From assembly GCA_021151835.1 (NCBI GenBank), contig JAGKWO010000038.1:1-45345 (forward strand): a DNA stretch of 45,345 nucleotides, given 5' to 3'. Made by a program: the position numbers and the translations under genes. Within the stretch, counting starts at the first letter, position 1. Each line of letters starts with the position of its first letter. This document shows positions 6,341-16,180 of the stretch, piece after piece. Source of the DNA: Gammaproteobacteria bacterium. GTDB lineage: Bacteria > Pseudomonadota > Gammaproteobacteria > Pseudomonadales > Cellvibrionaceae. A model generated the notes under the pieces. That model was given only the letters and a program-made list of their open reading frames with translations, searched no databases and had not been told where the DNA came from.

Positions 6341-7089
6341 CATTGTTGATCCCGTGAGTGTGACAGTGTGATGTTACTTGTACTTCTCATTTGGGGTATT
6401 GCAATGGGAATTACCGACTTACTAGCTTCAGACCAATAAATAACTTCACTTTCACCGGAGCAAATAAGCGCCTTTCTGCACCCAATAACCTTTGCAGTTT
6501 TTTTGTCCTCAAAAAGTTTGTCCCTGCTATTTGCCAGTGGGGAGAGGTGCTAATACAAAACTCGCGAGCGAATAGCTCGAGAGCCTCTTTGGAGTTCTAG
6601 TTAACACGCAGGCTTATGTTATGAAACGAAATCGTTGTATTTCTCTAACGTTAAATCAATATCGTCGTAAGTATAACTACCAGTTCTAGGCGCTGTATAA
6701 CGTGATGCTTGGGTGCGGGTTTTTGCCAGGGATGGAGTGTATTAAAGAGTTAACATGTGGAAAATACTGGCACGTGTTGAGGGGCTTTATTTTTAATGAA
6801 ACATAAATCATATGTATTGTTTAACTTAATATTCTAATAAAAGGCTTTAAAATTATTGGTGTGTATAGGCATCATTTTGGTTTTTTTAATTCAATCTTTT
6901 TAATTTTTTGGTGCATCTCCGCTGGGTTTGCTGTGCTTGTGGTTGAGCGCCAATGTCTACATTTTCGGTGTGGCGCACATGCAATTGAATTTAGTTTAGA
7001 AAATTACTATGCCCGGAATTTAAATGGAAATACAATGACCATCCAAAAGATCATGGGCTGTTGTTTTATATCACTTCAATGGAGATGTT
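6341..7089. other. 750-base intergenic region before the giant YD-repeat gene
   Basis: I see no supportable gene. Two open frames (6391-6600 and 6861-7118) lack ribosome-binding sites and protein-like composition. The right half is very AT-rich and should contain the promoter of the gene at 7090, but no single -35/-10 pair stands out. Confidence 0.5.
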
Positions 7090-10000
7090 ATGTCTGCGTT
7101 TTTAACAAGAATTGTTAGCTTTATTTTCGGATTATTTTTGTTAGCTATTCCTGTGTTTGGGGCAGAGATCAAGGCTGATAACCATAGCATCTATTTGGGC
7201 GATCTGGACGGTGATGGTGATAATGATTTTTATTTTTTACAAAAGCCATTTTTCCTTATTTTACATGGCGATATAGCTACTCCTATACCTGTTCAGCTAA
7301 ACGGTTTTGCCGTAATGGGAATATCTGGTGGATATTCTCCTCCGCAAACATTTATTTTGTCTAAGGAGCAAATCGCACAGAGAGTTGCGGCGGGAACATT
7401 ACGCTTGTTGCAGTATGGTTCTGATTATCTTGTTTGGAATCATGCCGGGAACGGTGAAACTTCAGTCCTATTGCGTCCGACGAATTCCAATGATATTGCA
7501 TTGCTTTTACGCAGCTCTGGCTCATCCCTTCCCGGCATTGCTGCCGTTTATCCAACCAACTCCTTCCAGGATATTAATAACCGTTCCTTAGCATTACGTG
7601 TTGCTGATATTAACGGTGATGGCCTAATTGATTTGATCGTGGGTAATGGCGGTGATCAGGGTGAGGGCGCCTATCTCGCGAATAATAATTACGTCCCCGC
7701 TACTTACATTGAAACTATCCCGTCTACCACAAGGCCAATAATTACTGGAACACAAGTTGGTAGCCTTGCAGGGGAGTTCAGGGTTAATGAAACCGGAGCG
7801 GCAACTTATTCGGTACCTATCACAATTCCAGATGGAGTTGCCGGCGTCAAACCCTCTATTGCCATCACCTATAACAGCCAATATGGAAATGGATTACTAG
7901 GAAAGGGGGGGAGTCTTGCCGGTATCAGTAGCATAAGCCGCTGCCGCCAGACACTTTCGCAAGATGGCACTGCTGTTCCTGTCAATTGGACAGCTACGGA
8001 TAGATTTTGCATGGACGGGCAGCGCTTGATGCTGATTGAAGGAACTTATGGAAGTGCGGGTAGTAAATACCGCACAGAAATCGATGCTCTTAGTGTGATC
8101 ACCGCTTTTGGTGGAACAGCTGGAAACCCCGATTATTTTACTGTGGAAGCAAAAGATGGATCTACCAGTTATTTTGGCGGGAGTGGTGCTGATGGCTCGG
8201 AAGTATTAGCTGGTACTTCAACTTTGCTCTGGAGCATCAGGCAATTCAATGACAGTGTTGGCAATCCAGTTAATTATGTTTATAAGGGTAATTTAACTGA
8301 TCATCGTATTTCTGAAATTTTTTATGCCTATGGTGCGAGCACAACTCCCGGGGCCAGAATAGAATTTATTTACGAATCCCGAAATGACGTAACCCGATTT
8401 TTTGTGGGCGGTTATGAACAGGTTCAAGCGCAGCGATTAAAAACGATTAAAACTTATAACACCGGAACCACACCGGTGCGTATTTATGACATTGGATATA
8501 ATTACGCAGCAGCCAGAATTGGTGGCCAAACCCGATTGGACTCCATGACTGAATGTATGGGAAGTCTTTCCAATTGTTATCCCGCTACAAAATTCGGCTG
8601 GTTTGATCCGGTTTCTCCGGGTGTATTTGAAAAAGACCTTGGAAGTGTTCCGCTGGATAGTGGCAAAGTTGTTGTTAGTAGCCAGATTTTTTTAGATATC
8701 AATGGCAATGGTATTCAGGATTATGTTTGGGCGGATACTAAAGGTTATATCCGTTATCGTCTTGATATTGGTGTGTCTAATGACAGCCCGGTAGCAGTTC
8801 TGGAGTCGGGACTTCCCCAAAATAGGGCTCCAAAATTCGAGACACTGGATTACAACGGCGACGGTCACCATGATCTTCTGGTTCGCCTTCCTACAGGGTG
8901 GACTTTGTATTTATCTACACCCACTCCACAATCATGGAAATTGGTGAAATCAAGTATCCAAATGCCATTTCGCAATGAGGCAGATTTAAAATTAGGTGAT
9001 ATAAATTCCGATGGATTGATAGATGTTATGGTGGTCTACGATGATGGCTTTCCAAACTCTACTATCCCGGATGACAATCCGGTGGCATTGATATCTTTTT
9101 ATAAACTGGAAAAGAACCCAGGCGCTGCCGTCACAAGTCCGACTTACTACCGTTTTTCGGATGCTACTTATCAACAATTAGTTGTTCCTACTACTGAACC
9201 TGATACCAAGGTTTATCTCAGTGCCAGCGATTTCCAGTTAGCCGATTTCAACGGTGATGGAAAGGTGGATATTATTGCCGGGTTTGGTTTCGGTCGCTGT
9301 TGGGACCATTACTACAATCCTTATGAAAGTCCTACGCTTCTTTGTTCTGTAAGTTCCGCACTCAAAGTTTTTGTAAATGGACCTCAAGGGAATTTTGTAT
9401 ATAGTGATTATTTCAATCATTCGGTTGAATACACAAAATTGAAATCATCAGATTTGAATGGTGATGGAAAACCCGATATTGCCTTTTATGATTTCAGGCA
9501 AAAAAAATGGTTTTATAGCAACAATAACGGGAACGGTTTTTCTGTACCGCAGCAAATATTTGTTCAAGGCGATAAGTTATCCAAAAACCAGGATATTGAT
9601 TTTGTTGATATAAACCATGACGGCATGCAGGATGTTGTGTGGCGGGACAGCGAGTATGTTCCATCGGGAGAAACCTACTGGAGCGAGGCATCCCAATCTT
9701 ACGAAAGCACAGGAAACATTGAGCAAGTTACCCTGTATATCAAGTATTGGAAGTCTGATTTGAACCGTTTTGGTGATACGGCGGTTTTGCAAGAAAACCA
9801 GCATCCTTACTATCAATATCAATTTATCGATGTAAATGGCGATGCATGGGTTGATAAAGTCGCTGTAGCAAAATATGGAAAGGCCACATCAACCAATATT
9901 TATATGACCGGTTTTTCAGCTACATCAAATTATTCGGCGACTGGTTTTGTACCACAAAGCAACATCACCAGTATTACGGATGGATTGGGTAACCGGACCT

Positions 10001-13000
10001 CACTGAATTACGAGCCGATCAGCCGTTCGAGCCATTATGTTCCCATCGGTGGTTTCAAAGTTGTGGGGCAAACTGCAACTCAATGTGGCCCTAATTATGC
10101 GGTCGATGATAATGGCACCCTGTATGATGTCGAGCCTTTGTGCGAGCCGGTCACAACTTATAGTGTTAATGCCGATGACTATTATCGAACAGTTAATGAT
10201 CCTTTTGGGGAATACACTTTGTTGGCTGAAGGTGCAATTGATCGTGCAAATCTCGTCAATGCCCCTGTACTTGAAGCAACCGGTCCTGTATCTGTTGTCA
10301 CCAAAGCGAGTAATACCACTTTAGCTGCTTCAGAAGTTGAAGCAAACAAAGCTGCTATTGTTGATGTGAGTGTTGAATATTTTTATAAGCATATGCGCAT
10401 GCAGGCTGCTGGCAGGGGGATGCTTGGATTTGAATATATTGCCAGTATTGATTTGCAAACGGGGGTATCTACGGAAACACGCTATCGACAGGATTGGCCA
10501 TTTGTAGGTTCGCCTCAAGCTACCGTTACACGTGCTCCATCAGGTGAAACTATTGCCGATGCGTTTAATATCTGGACTGTTTATACGGCAGGAAATGCAG
10601 GAGCCAAGCGATATCAGCCGCGTAATTCAAAAACTGTGGAACGAACATTTGCGTGGAATTCGGACGGTAGCGTCGGTACCACACCGTTGCAAACTGTGAC
10701 TACTGAAACCACTATGGAACCCGGTGAATTTGGCAATATTGATACGATTAAAGTGACCACTGAGGGTAGTGATAATAAAACGATTAAGTACACAGATAAT
10801 AGTTATTTCACAACCGATTGGGATAAACGCCTGGGGCGGTTGAAAGATAGCCTGGTACGAATCACATTGGACAATACAGTCGTCAGTGAAAAAACAGTTA
10901 GGTTCGAATACTACTCAGGGGCCCCACATCGCGGGCTTATTTATAAAGAAATCACGGCTGAAGGAACATCCAATCAAATCATAAAGGAATATGAGTATGA
11001 TGCGAAGGGAAACAAAGTTACCGAGAAGGTAAATGCGAATAAAGATGGTGTAACTTTTGAGAGCAGAATTACCTCCAATGTATACGACACCAATGGTAGA
11101 TTTTTAAAATCAACCAGTAATTCCCTCAATCAAGCCTTAAAGCTGAATTCATACAATGAACTGGGCCAGCTGACATCGGCAACTGATATCAATGATGTTG
11201 AATCGAAGAGTTTCTACGATGCAATGGGTAAGGAATATCTAAAGAAAGATAATACCGGAGCCTGGGTGCGCACCAGGACGAGTTTCTGTTCAACGGCTTG
11301 TCCGGCTGGGGCCAAATATTTTCAATCAAAACACGCTGGCGGCGGCGGAGCGTCGATTGAATATTTTGATAGTTCAGGAAGACTTTTGCGTAGCAGTAAG
11401 CTCAGCATGGATGGCCAATGGACGAATACAGATATTGAATATGACCGACTTGGCCGTGTCTTGCGTAAATCAAATCCTTTCTTTGGTGATGTGAATACCA
11501 AAGCGTCGGCGTGGGCAACTACCAAATACGATAAGCAAGGACGTATAACAGAGGTTGTTGCAGCGGACACCTCAAAAATAACGAATGCTTATAGCGGTTA
11601 TACAACCACTACCACTAATCATTTAGGTCAAACAAAAACGGAAACCCGAAATGGCTTGGGTCAATTAACAAACGTTAAAGATAATGCCCAGGGGGAGATT
11701 GGATATCTATACAACGGGTTTGGTGAAATAGCAAAAGCCACAACAAAAGCAGGCGCAAAAGAATTTAGTGTTCGCATTTGTTATGACAATTTTGGTAGGA
11801 AAACAGCAATGCTGGATCCGGACAAAGGTGCTGCCTGGGCGCAAACCGGAGACGCAAATATAGCCTGTAGCCAGGTGGCATGGGGTAGGGCCGGTTGGTG
11901 GCATTATAAGTACAATGGCTTCGGTGAACTCATTGAACAAAGAGATGCCAAGGGACAGACGACAAAAATGTATTACGACTCACTGGGCCGTATGATCGGG
12001 CGCACGGATATCCTTGCTAGCGGAGCAGTTGAATCATTTACCCAGTGGTTTTATGAAAAAAATTCCAGCGGCCAACTCAGTGGTATTAGCGGCAAGTTGA
12101 CTGAAGTGGTAGTGAATACTGCGGCTAATATTACGGCGGCAACAATTAACAATGCCCTTGCCAGTGGTGTTGCAAGTTGCAGTGCTGGAAATGGCAATTG
12201 TTTGAAAACAGCTTATCAATTTAATTTTTACAGCCAGCCGTCGGGCACCACGCGAATTTTTCCAGGCAGCTCACAAGAATTCAAAACCAGTATTTTTTAC
12301 GATGGATTTGGACGAGTGAGCAAAGAGTTTGATGCGCTGGATAATGTTATTAACCAGAATGGAGCGTTATTAGCCAGTGGCATACAAACGGCCTATAACA
12401 TCTATGGATATCCGGAGAAGCAAATTGATATCGGTTCAGGTGCAGTTATTCAAAAGGTCAATGCACTGAATGCCAATAATCAAGTAACAAGTGAGTTATT
12501 AGGTAATGGATCAACAATCAACAGAACCTACGATTCATTAAATGGAAACTTGCGTTATCAAACGGCTGGTATTGGCAGTGTATTCAATATCCAGAATATT
12601 GAATACAAGTGGGATCTGTTAGGTAACCTGAAATTCAGGCATAACTCATCGCCATTTATTGGCGGCCTCGGCAATAAAAATCTAAGGGAAAGTTTCTGTT
12701 ATGACGGGCTTAACCGCTTGATTAAAACCATTGCTAATAGTGCAACTGAAAATCCAGTTTGCAGTGGTGCCCAGGATATAACCTATGATGCTTTCGGAAA
12801 TATCAACAGTAAAACGGGCGTTGGCCAGTATGATTATTCAGGTATCCAGGCGGGTCCCCATGCGGTTACATCGGTTGCCGGTGTGGAATATAAATACGAT
12901 GCGAACGGTAATGTCTTGTCTGGTGATAGTCGTATATTTGAATACACCAGTTATGACATGGCGAGCAGAATCAGCAAAGGCGCAAGCTCTTCCGAGTTCA

Positions 13001-14571
13001 AATACGATGCTGATCGCGCACGTTGGAAACGTCTGGATACTGTGAACGGAATTGCTACCGAAACGGTTTATATTGGAAATGTTGAAAGAATAAAAGTGAG
13101 TGGGACCAATACTATCGAATGGAAGCGTAAAGCGGGTCCTGCGCTATTCACCTACAAGACATCAGATACCCATCAACTGATAACGCAGGACAAAGCTTTT
13201 GTTTATGTGGATCATTTGGGTTCTGTCGATGTCATTACAGACGCCGTTGGGCAAATCCGCCATTCATTAAGTTTTGATCCATGGGGCCAGCGTCGCAGTG
13301 GTGAAAATTGGTCCGCGCAATCAATTAGCCAGATACTTTCTTCATTAAGCCTTAGCGGATTTACCCAACCAATCACTACACGTGGTTATACCGGTCATGA
13401 AATGGTTGATGCGTTGGGAATCATCCATATGAACGGCCGAATTTATGATCCGAAGATCGGCCGATTCTTACAGGCTGACCCTTTTATCCAGGCGGCAACA
13501 AACACGCAAAGCTATAACCGGTACGCGTATGTATTCAATAATCCATTAAATGCAACTGACCCAAGTGGGTATTTCAGTTTACGAAATCTCGTCGGTGTAA
13601 TTGTTGCGATCATCGGTACCTACTTGTGCGGTCCAAATTGTGGAATGCAGGCTGCTGCATTTATTGGTGGTGTGTCTGGTATGGCGCAGGCGGCAGCGAA
13701 TGGTGCGGACATGCAAGGCCTGCTTAAGGGGGCTTTTGTCGGAGCAGTTTCGGGGGCTGCGTTTAGCGCAGTTGGACGAGGGTTTGGTGCCAGTGGTTCC
13801 TTTGCTTCCGCAAGTGCAGGACGACAGTTTGCCTGGGCTTTTTCGCAGGGAATGGTTGGTGGAACTATGTCGGTAATGCAAGGTGGTAAATTCGGACATG
13901 GATTTGCCAGCGCATTCTTAACGAAATACGCTAACGTAAACCAGATTGTTGGTACTGCCGCAAACCAAGCTTCCACTCGTATAATCCTTGCGGCAATTAT
14001 TGGTGGAACAGTGAGTGAGATGACCGGCGGTAAATTTGCTAATGGCGCTCTTTCATCAGCCTTAATGCAGGCGGTAAATGGTGAGAAAGAAGCAAATGCC
14101 GCCGAAGAACAGTATAAAAAATGGATAGAATTCCAGAATCAGATGACTCCGGCACAAGTGGTTGCATATTGGTCGAGTGGTAAAGGCGGGCACTTATATT
14201 TTGGCCCTGAGAGTAAGATGGCAAAATTATTCAGTGAAGGTGATGGCGCAAAAGCCTTTGAGGAATACGTATACTACAAATATCAAGGCAATCCTCCGGA
14301 AGGAGCAGAAGTGAGGGATTATGGATATAAATTCACTTGGCCAAGGGCGCTACAAACTGGAAATTTAGCAGAGCAAGCAGTGGGTAGTTGGGGCGGCGGA
14401 GCAGCTGATGTTACTGGCCAGTACGTATACTACAGCATTACTAATGTTATGGGAGCTAATTCATTATTTTTCGGTCGCCAGCTTGGCGAGCACGGAATTG
14501 TTCCCGTAGGAAAACAAGCAAGTGATTTGCACATGACAATAGAGTGGAGAACTCCACTTAAAAGGCCATAA
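7090..14571 (+). CDS. Giant secreted SpvB/TcdB-like YD-repeat (Rhs) protein with unrecognised C-terminal tip
   Basis: 2493 residues; ATG 7090 is preceded by GGAG. Residues 1-24 are a signal peptide ending VFGA. Calcium-loop-like FG-GAP/VCBS repeats occur near 38, 172 and then at about 535-920 (DFNGDGKVDI near 719, DLNGDGKPDI near 788). Residues about 227-510 resemble the SpvB/TcaC N-terminal domain (GAATYSVPI, VKPSIAITYNSQYGNGLLG). YD/RHS repeats fill about 1290-2010, then FVYVDHLGSVD, FDPWGQRR and the core GRIYDPKIGRFLQAD to NATDPSGYF at about 2116-2161. A glycine-rich hydrophobic segment (2165-2340) leads to a tip of about 150 residues with no motif I recognise. By family logic the Rhs part encapsulates the tip. 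Sec export rather than T6SS is suggested by the signal peptide and the lack of PAAR. The lipoprotein gene at 14574 starts two bases later. Confidence 0.93.
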   Translation: MSAFLTRIVSFIFGLFLLAIPVFGAEIKADNHSIYLGDLDGDGDNDFYFLQKPFFLILHGDIATPIPVQLNGFAVMGISGGYSPPQTFILSKEQIAQRVAAGTLRLLQYGSDYLVWNHAGNGETSVLLRPTNSNDIALLLRSSGSSLPGIAAVYPTNSFQDINNRSLALRVADINGDGLIDLIVGNGGDQGEGAYLANNNYVPATYIETIPSTTRPIITGTQVGSLAGEFRVNETGAATYSVPITIPDGVAGVKPSIAITYNSQYGNGLLGKGGSLAGISSISRCRQTLSQDGTAVPVNWTATDRFCMDGQRLMLIEGTYGSAGSKYRTEIDALSVITAFGGTAGNPDYFTVEAKDGSTSYFGGSGADGSEVLAGTSTLLWSIRQFNDSVGNPVNYVYKGNLTDHRISEIFYAYGASTTPGARIEFIYESRNDVTRFFVGGYEQVQAQRLKTIKTYNTGTTPVRIYDIGYNYAAARIGGQTRLDSMTECMGSLSNCYPATKFGWFDPVSPGVFEKDLGSVPLDSGKVVVSSQIFLDINGNGIQDYVWADTKGYIRYRLDIGVSNDSPVAVLESGLPQNRAPKFETLDYNGDGHHDLLVRLPTGWTLYLSTPTPQSWKLVKSSIQMPFRNEADLKLGDINSDGLIDVMVVYDDGFPNSTIPDDNPVALISFYKLEKNPGAAVTSPTYYRFSDATYQQLVVPTTEPDTKVYLSASDFQLADFNGDGKVDIIAGFGFGRCWDHYYNPYESPTLLCSVSSALKVFVNGPQGNFVYSDYFNHSVEYTKLKSSDLNGDGKPDIAFYDFRQKKWFYSNNNGNGFSVPQQIFVQGDKLSKNQDIDFVDINHDGMQDVVWRDSEYVPSGETYWSEASQSYESTGNIEQVTLYIKYWKSDLNRFGDTAVLQENQHPYYQYQFIDVNGDAWVDKVAVAKYGKATSTNIYMTGFSATSNYSATGFVPQSNITSITDGLGNRTSLNYEPISRSSHYVPIGGFKVVGQTATQCGPNYAVDDNGTLYDVEPLCEPVTTYSVNADDYYRTVNDPFGEYTLLAEGAIDRANLVNAPVLEATGPVSVVTKASNTTLAASEVEANKAAIVDVSVEYFYKHMRMQAAGRGMLGFEYIASIDLQTGVSTETRYRQDWPFVGSPQATVTRAPSGETIADAFNIWTVYTAGNAGAKRYQPRNSKTVERTFAWNSDGSVGTTPLQTVTTETTMEPGEFGNIDTIKVTTEGSDNKTIKYTDNSYFTTDWDKRLGRLKDSLVRITLDNTVVSEKTVRFEYYSGAPHRGLIYKEITAEGTSNQIIKEYEYDAKGNKVTEKVNANKDGVTFESRITSNVYDTNGRFLKSTSNSLNQALKLNSYNELGQLTSATDINDVESKSFYDAMGKEYLKKDNTGAWVRTRTSFCSTACPAGAKYFQSKHAGGGGASIEYFDSSGRLLRSSKLSMDGQWTNTDIEYDRLGRVLRKSNPFFGDVNTKASAWATTKYDKQGRITEVVAADTSKITNAYSGYTTTTTNHLGQTKTETRNGLGQLTNVKDNAQGEIGYLYNGFGEIAKATTKAGAKEFSVRICYDNFGRKTAMLDPDKGAAWAQTGDANIACSQVAWGRAGWWHYKYNGFGELIEQRDAKGQTTKMYYDSLGRMIGRTDILASGAVESFTQWFYEKNSSGQLSGISGKLTEVVVNTAANITAATINNALASGVASCSAGNGNCLKTAYQFNFYSQPSGTTRIFPGSSQEFKTSIFYDGFGRVSKEFDALDNVINQNGALLASGIQTAYNIYGYPEKQIDIGSGAVIQKVNALNANNQVTSELLGNGSTINRTYDSLNGNLRYQTAGIGSVFNIQNIEYKWDLLGNLKFRHNSSPFIGGLGNKNLRESFCYDGLNRLIKTIANSATENPVCSGAQDITYDAFGNINSKTGVGQYDYSGIQAGPHAVTSVAGVEYKYDANGNVLSGDSRIFEYTSYDMASRISKGASSSEFKYDADRARWKRLDTVNGIATETVYIGNVERIKVSGTNTIEWKRKAGPALFTYKTSDTHQLITQDKAFVYVDHLGSVDVITDAVGQIRHSLSFDPWGQRRSGENWSAQSISQILSSLSLSGFTQPITTRGYTGHEMVDALGIIHMNGRIYDPKIGRFLQADPFIQAATNTQSYNRYAYVFNNPLNATDPSGYFSLRNLVGVIVAIIGTYLCGPNCGMQAAAFIGGVSGMAQAAANGADMQGLLKGAFVGAVSGAAFSAVGRGFGASGSFASASAGRQFAWAFSQGMVGGTMSVMQGGKFGHGFASAFLTKYANVNQIVGTAANQASTRIILAAIIGGTVSEMTGGKFANGALSSALMQAVNGEKEANAAEEQYKKWIEFQNQMTPAQVVAYWSSGKGGHLYFGPESKMAKLFSEGDGAKAFEEYVYYKYQGNPPEGAEVRDYGYKFTWPRALQTGNLAEQAVGSWGGGAADVTGQYVYYSITNVMGANSLFFGRQLGEHGIVPVGKQASDLHMTIEWRTPLKRP

Positions 14572-14573
14572 GT

Positions 14574-14954
14574 ATGAAGTTATTAGCAGTTTTTTTTGTG
14601 TCATTTATCCTTGTAGCATGTGACTCCAAAGTTATTTGGGAAGATGAGTCATATGAAGTGAATTGGATAGATCAAGAGAATAATTTAACGTTAAGTCGTA
14701 AGTTGAAAGATCATTCAAGCACTATAGGACGTGTAGATGCCAAGGTTGTTGCAATTGGAAGCAACGACAATTTTGTCGTTGCTAAAAGAGAGGATCCATT
14801 AAGTAAAGAACTTCTTTATTACTATCTTAGTAAAAAGGAAGACACCGATTTTTTGAATAAAAAAGAAATAGTCAAGGGGCCGTTCAGTGAGGCTGATTAT
14901 TTAACGTTAAAAAATGAATTAAAGTTGCCTGATTTTAGTAAAAGCTTTGAATGA
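14574..14954 (+). CDS. Small lipoprotein, candidate immunity for the giant YD-repeat protein
   Basis: A 126-residue protein with a lipoprotein signal peptide (MKLLAVFFVSFILVAC, lipobox LVAC, lipidated Cys16, next residue Asp). The mature part contains VIWEDESYEVNWID, a beta-rich middle with DAKVVAIGSNDNFVVAKRE and the end VKGPFSEADYLTLKNELKLP. It resembles a small lipoprotein family often seen near polymorphic toxins, which I cannot name securely. It begins two bases after the toxin stop, so the two are almost certainly cotranscribed and translationally linked. Asp at +2 would favour inner-membrane retention under E. coli Lol rules. It is followed by 276 bases without a recognisable gene. Confidence 0.8.
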   Translation: MKLLAVFFVSFILVACDSKVIWEDESYEVNWIDQENNLTLSRKLKDHSSTIGRVDAKVVAIGSNDNFVVAKREDPLSKELLYYYLSKKEDTDFLNKKEIVKGPFSEADYLTLKNELKLPDFSKSFE

Positions 14955-15230
14955 CATGGACATGAGGTGTTGGTTGTTAATAAAGATTGAGACACTAAAC
15001 TGTTGGAGTTCACTGGGTTTATAAATGGCGAAAGTGTTTGACCATTTATTGCTAGAGTGTATTAAGTGATCTGCTTCAAATTTCGAGAGCATTTAATCGA
15101 AAGATGCAGGTGGCATGCATTTACCTAGCGATAAAATTTTCGGCTATTTGTTGCTGAATACGATTACTGACATTCAAAGTGTTTTCACATCAAAAAAGAA
15201 AATCAAAAAAACATAAGATAGATTAAAACT

Positions 15231-15788
15231 ATGCGAATTATTTTATTACTCCTCACCTGTTGCTTAATAACTTCATGTACCCATACCCGCACGCTACCAA
15301 TCGACGTAACCTACGGCGAACGCCAATCCCTGTACTTCACCGGGCGCGGAAGCGCGGCCGGTATCATGATGGATTCGATGTTGGGTGGTGCTGGTATTGC
15401 GATAGGTATTGCAATTGATGAAGGGATTGCGAAAGATATTTCTGCGGCGATAGTAGCCAGCAATCCGAAGTTCACCATGGATGGTCTTGTGAAGGATGTG
15501 CTACGGGAGAAAGTGGAGCAAGGAATGAATGCTGATGGATTGAAATCTGTGGTAATTACCAAATACGGATTTCAGGCGGCGCCGGATGATAAGGTGGCGC
15601 CGCTTGTGTCCCTGAAATTTATTTGCGAATCTGTTGCGATTCCCGCGGTGGAATTTACTGCAAATAATAAAGAACGGGCGATACCATTTGGGCAATCTAA
15701 AACAGATGGGAAATTAGTTGAAAAGTTTTTGCGTGATGCGGTACTTGAAGTGCTGTCGATGCATAACTCTTGCGACCCGCATAATTGA
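15231..15788 (+). CDS. Putative lipoprotein of unknown function
   Basis: 185 residues beginning MRIILLLLTCCLITSC, a lipoprotein signal peptide with lipobox ITSC and lipidated Cys16. A Gly/Ala/Ile-rich segment (GGAGIAIGIAIDEGIAKDI, about residues 51-69) is followed by a soluble domain (VVITKYGF, PLVSLKFICESVAIP) and a C-terminal helix. I do not recognise the family. It stands alone between the toxin region and a hairpin at 15803, and its base composition is closer to the housekeeping genes to the right than to the AT-rich array. Confidence 0.75.
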   Translation: MRIILLLLTCCLITSCTHTRTLPIDVTYGERQSLYFTGRGSAAGIMMDSMLGGAGIAIGIAIDEGIAKDISAAIVASNPKFTMDGLVKDVLREKVEQGMNADGLKSVVITKYGFQAAPDDKVAPLVSLKFICESVAIPAVEFTANNKERAIPFGQSKTDGKLVEKFLRDAVLEVLSMHNSCDPHN

Positions 15789-15802
15789 TATAAATTTGAT
15801 AT

Positions 15803-15841
15803 AAATAAGTTTCTACCGGTATTAAGGGTAGAAACTTATTT
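15803..15841. terminator. Long perfect hairpin after the lipoprotein gene
   Basis: A 15-bp perfect inverted repeat AAATAAGTTTCTACC / GGTAGAAACTTATTT with a 9-base loop lies between convergent genes. There is only a short T-run in either direction, so it is probably a bidirectional terminator. Confidence 0.6.
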
Positions 15842-15864
15842 AGAATTCTTTGCGGATTGTTAAT

Positions 15865-16041
15865 TCACTTGGGGCCGAATATTAGCCACAAAATAAATCC
15901 AAGGAAGGGGAGTAGTAATAACACTAGTGTCCATACTACTTTAGTGCCGGTACTGGCACTGCTTTGAACTGTTTTGACAATTGCGTAAATAACGCACACT
16001 AACAGAATAAAACCAAATAATCCGCCAACTTGTACGTCCAT
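15865..16041 (-). CDS. Small PLDc_N-type two-TM membrane protein
   Basis: A 58-residue minus-strand gene, ATG at 16041 preceded by TAGGAG. It encodes two hydrophobic helices: LFGFILLVCVIYAIVKTV (about 8-25) and VVWTLVLLLLPFLGFILWLI (about 35-54), ending FGPK. W-x-L-x-x-L-L-x-P-F-L-G-x-x-x-W-x-I-F-G-P is the hallmark of the PLDc_N family (phospholipase D/nuclease N-terminal-like peptides), here as a stand-alone small membrane protein of unknown function. A terminator separates it from the mutarotase gene upstream, so it probably has its own promoter. Confidence 0.8.
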   Translation of the reverse strand: MDVQVGGLFGFILLVCVIYAIVKTVQSSASTGTKVVWTLVLLLLPFLGFILWLIFGPK

Positions 16042-16128
16042 AATTCATCTCCTATAGCAAATTTTGATATCTATAGTGCTAGACAATCCGGTTGCATAAT
16101 CGTTCGCTGGTAAACACCGCGAGAAATT

Positions 16129-16153
16129 AAAAAGCGCCGTGTTGGCGCTTTTT
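16129..16153. terminator. Bidirectional Rho-independent terminator
   Basis: AAAAAGCGCC, loop GTGTT, GGCGCTTTTT. It lies downstream of the mutarotase gene on the minus strand. Confidence 0.8.
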
Positions 16154-16180
16154 ATTTGCTGTTTCATCTATTTTAAAACG

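Noticed and set aside
6391..7118. Two plus-strand frames (6391-6600 and 6861-7118) before the giant gene
   Set aside because: No start signals, and the second overlaps the well-supported ATG at 7090; both look like chance frames in a spacer.
13579..13976. Minus-strand frames under the glycine-rich segment of the giant protein
   Set aside because: Ala/Pro/Cys-rich reverse reading of Gly/Ala codons; not gene-like.
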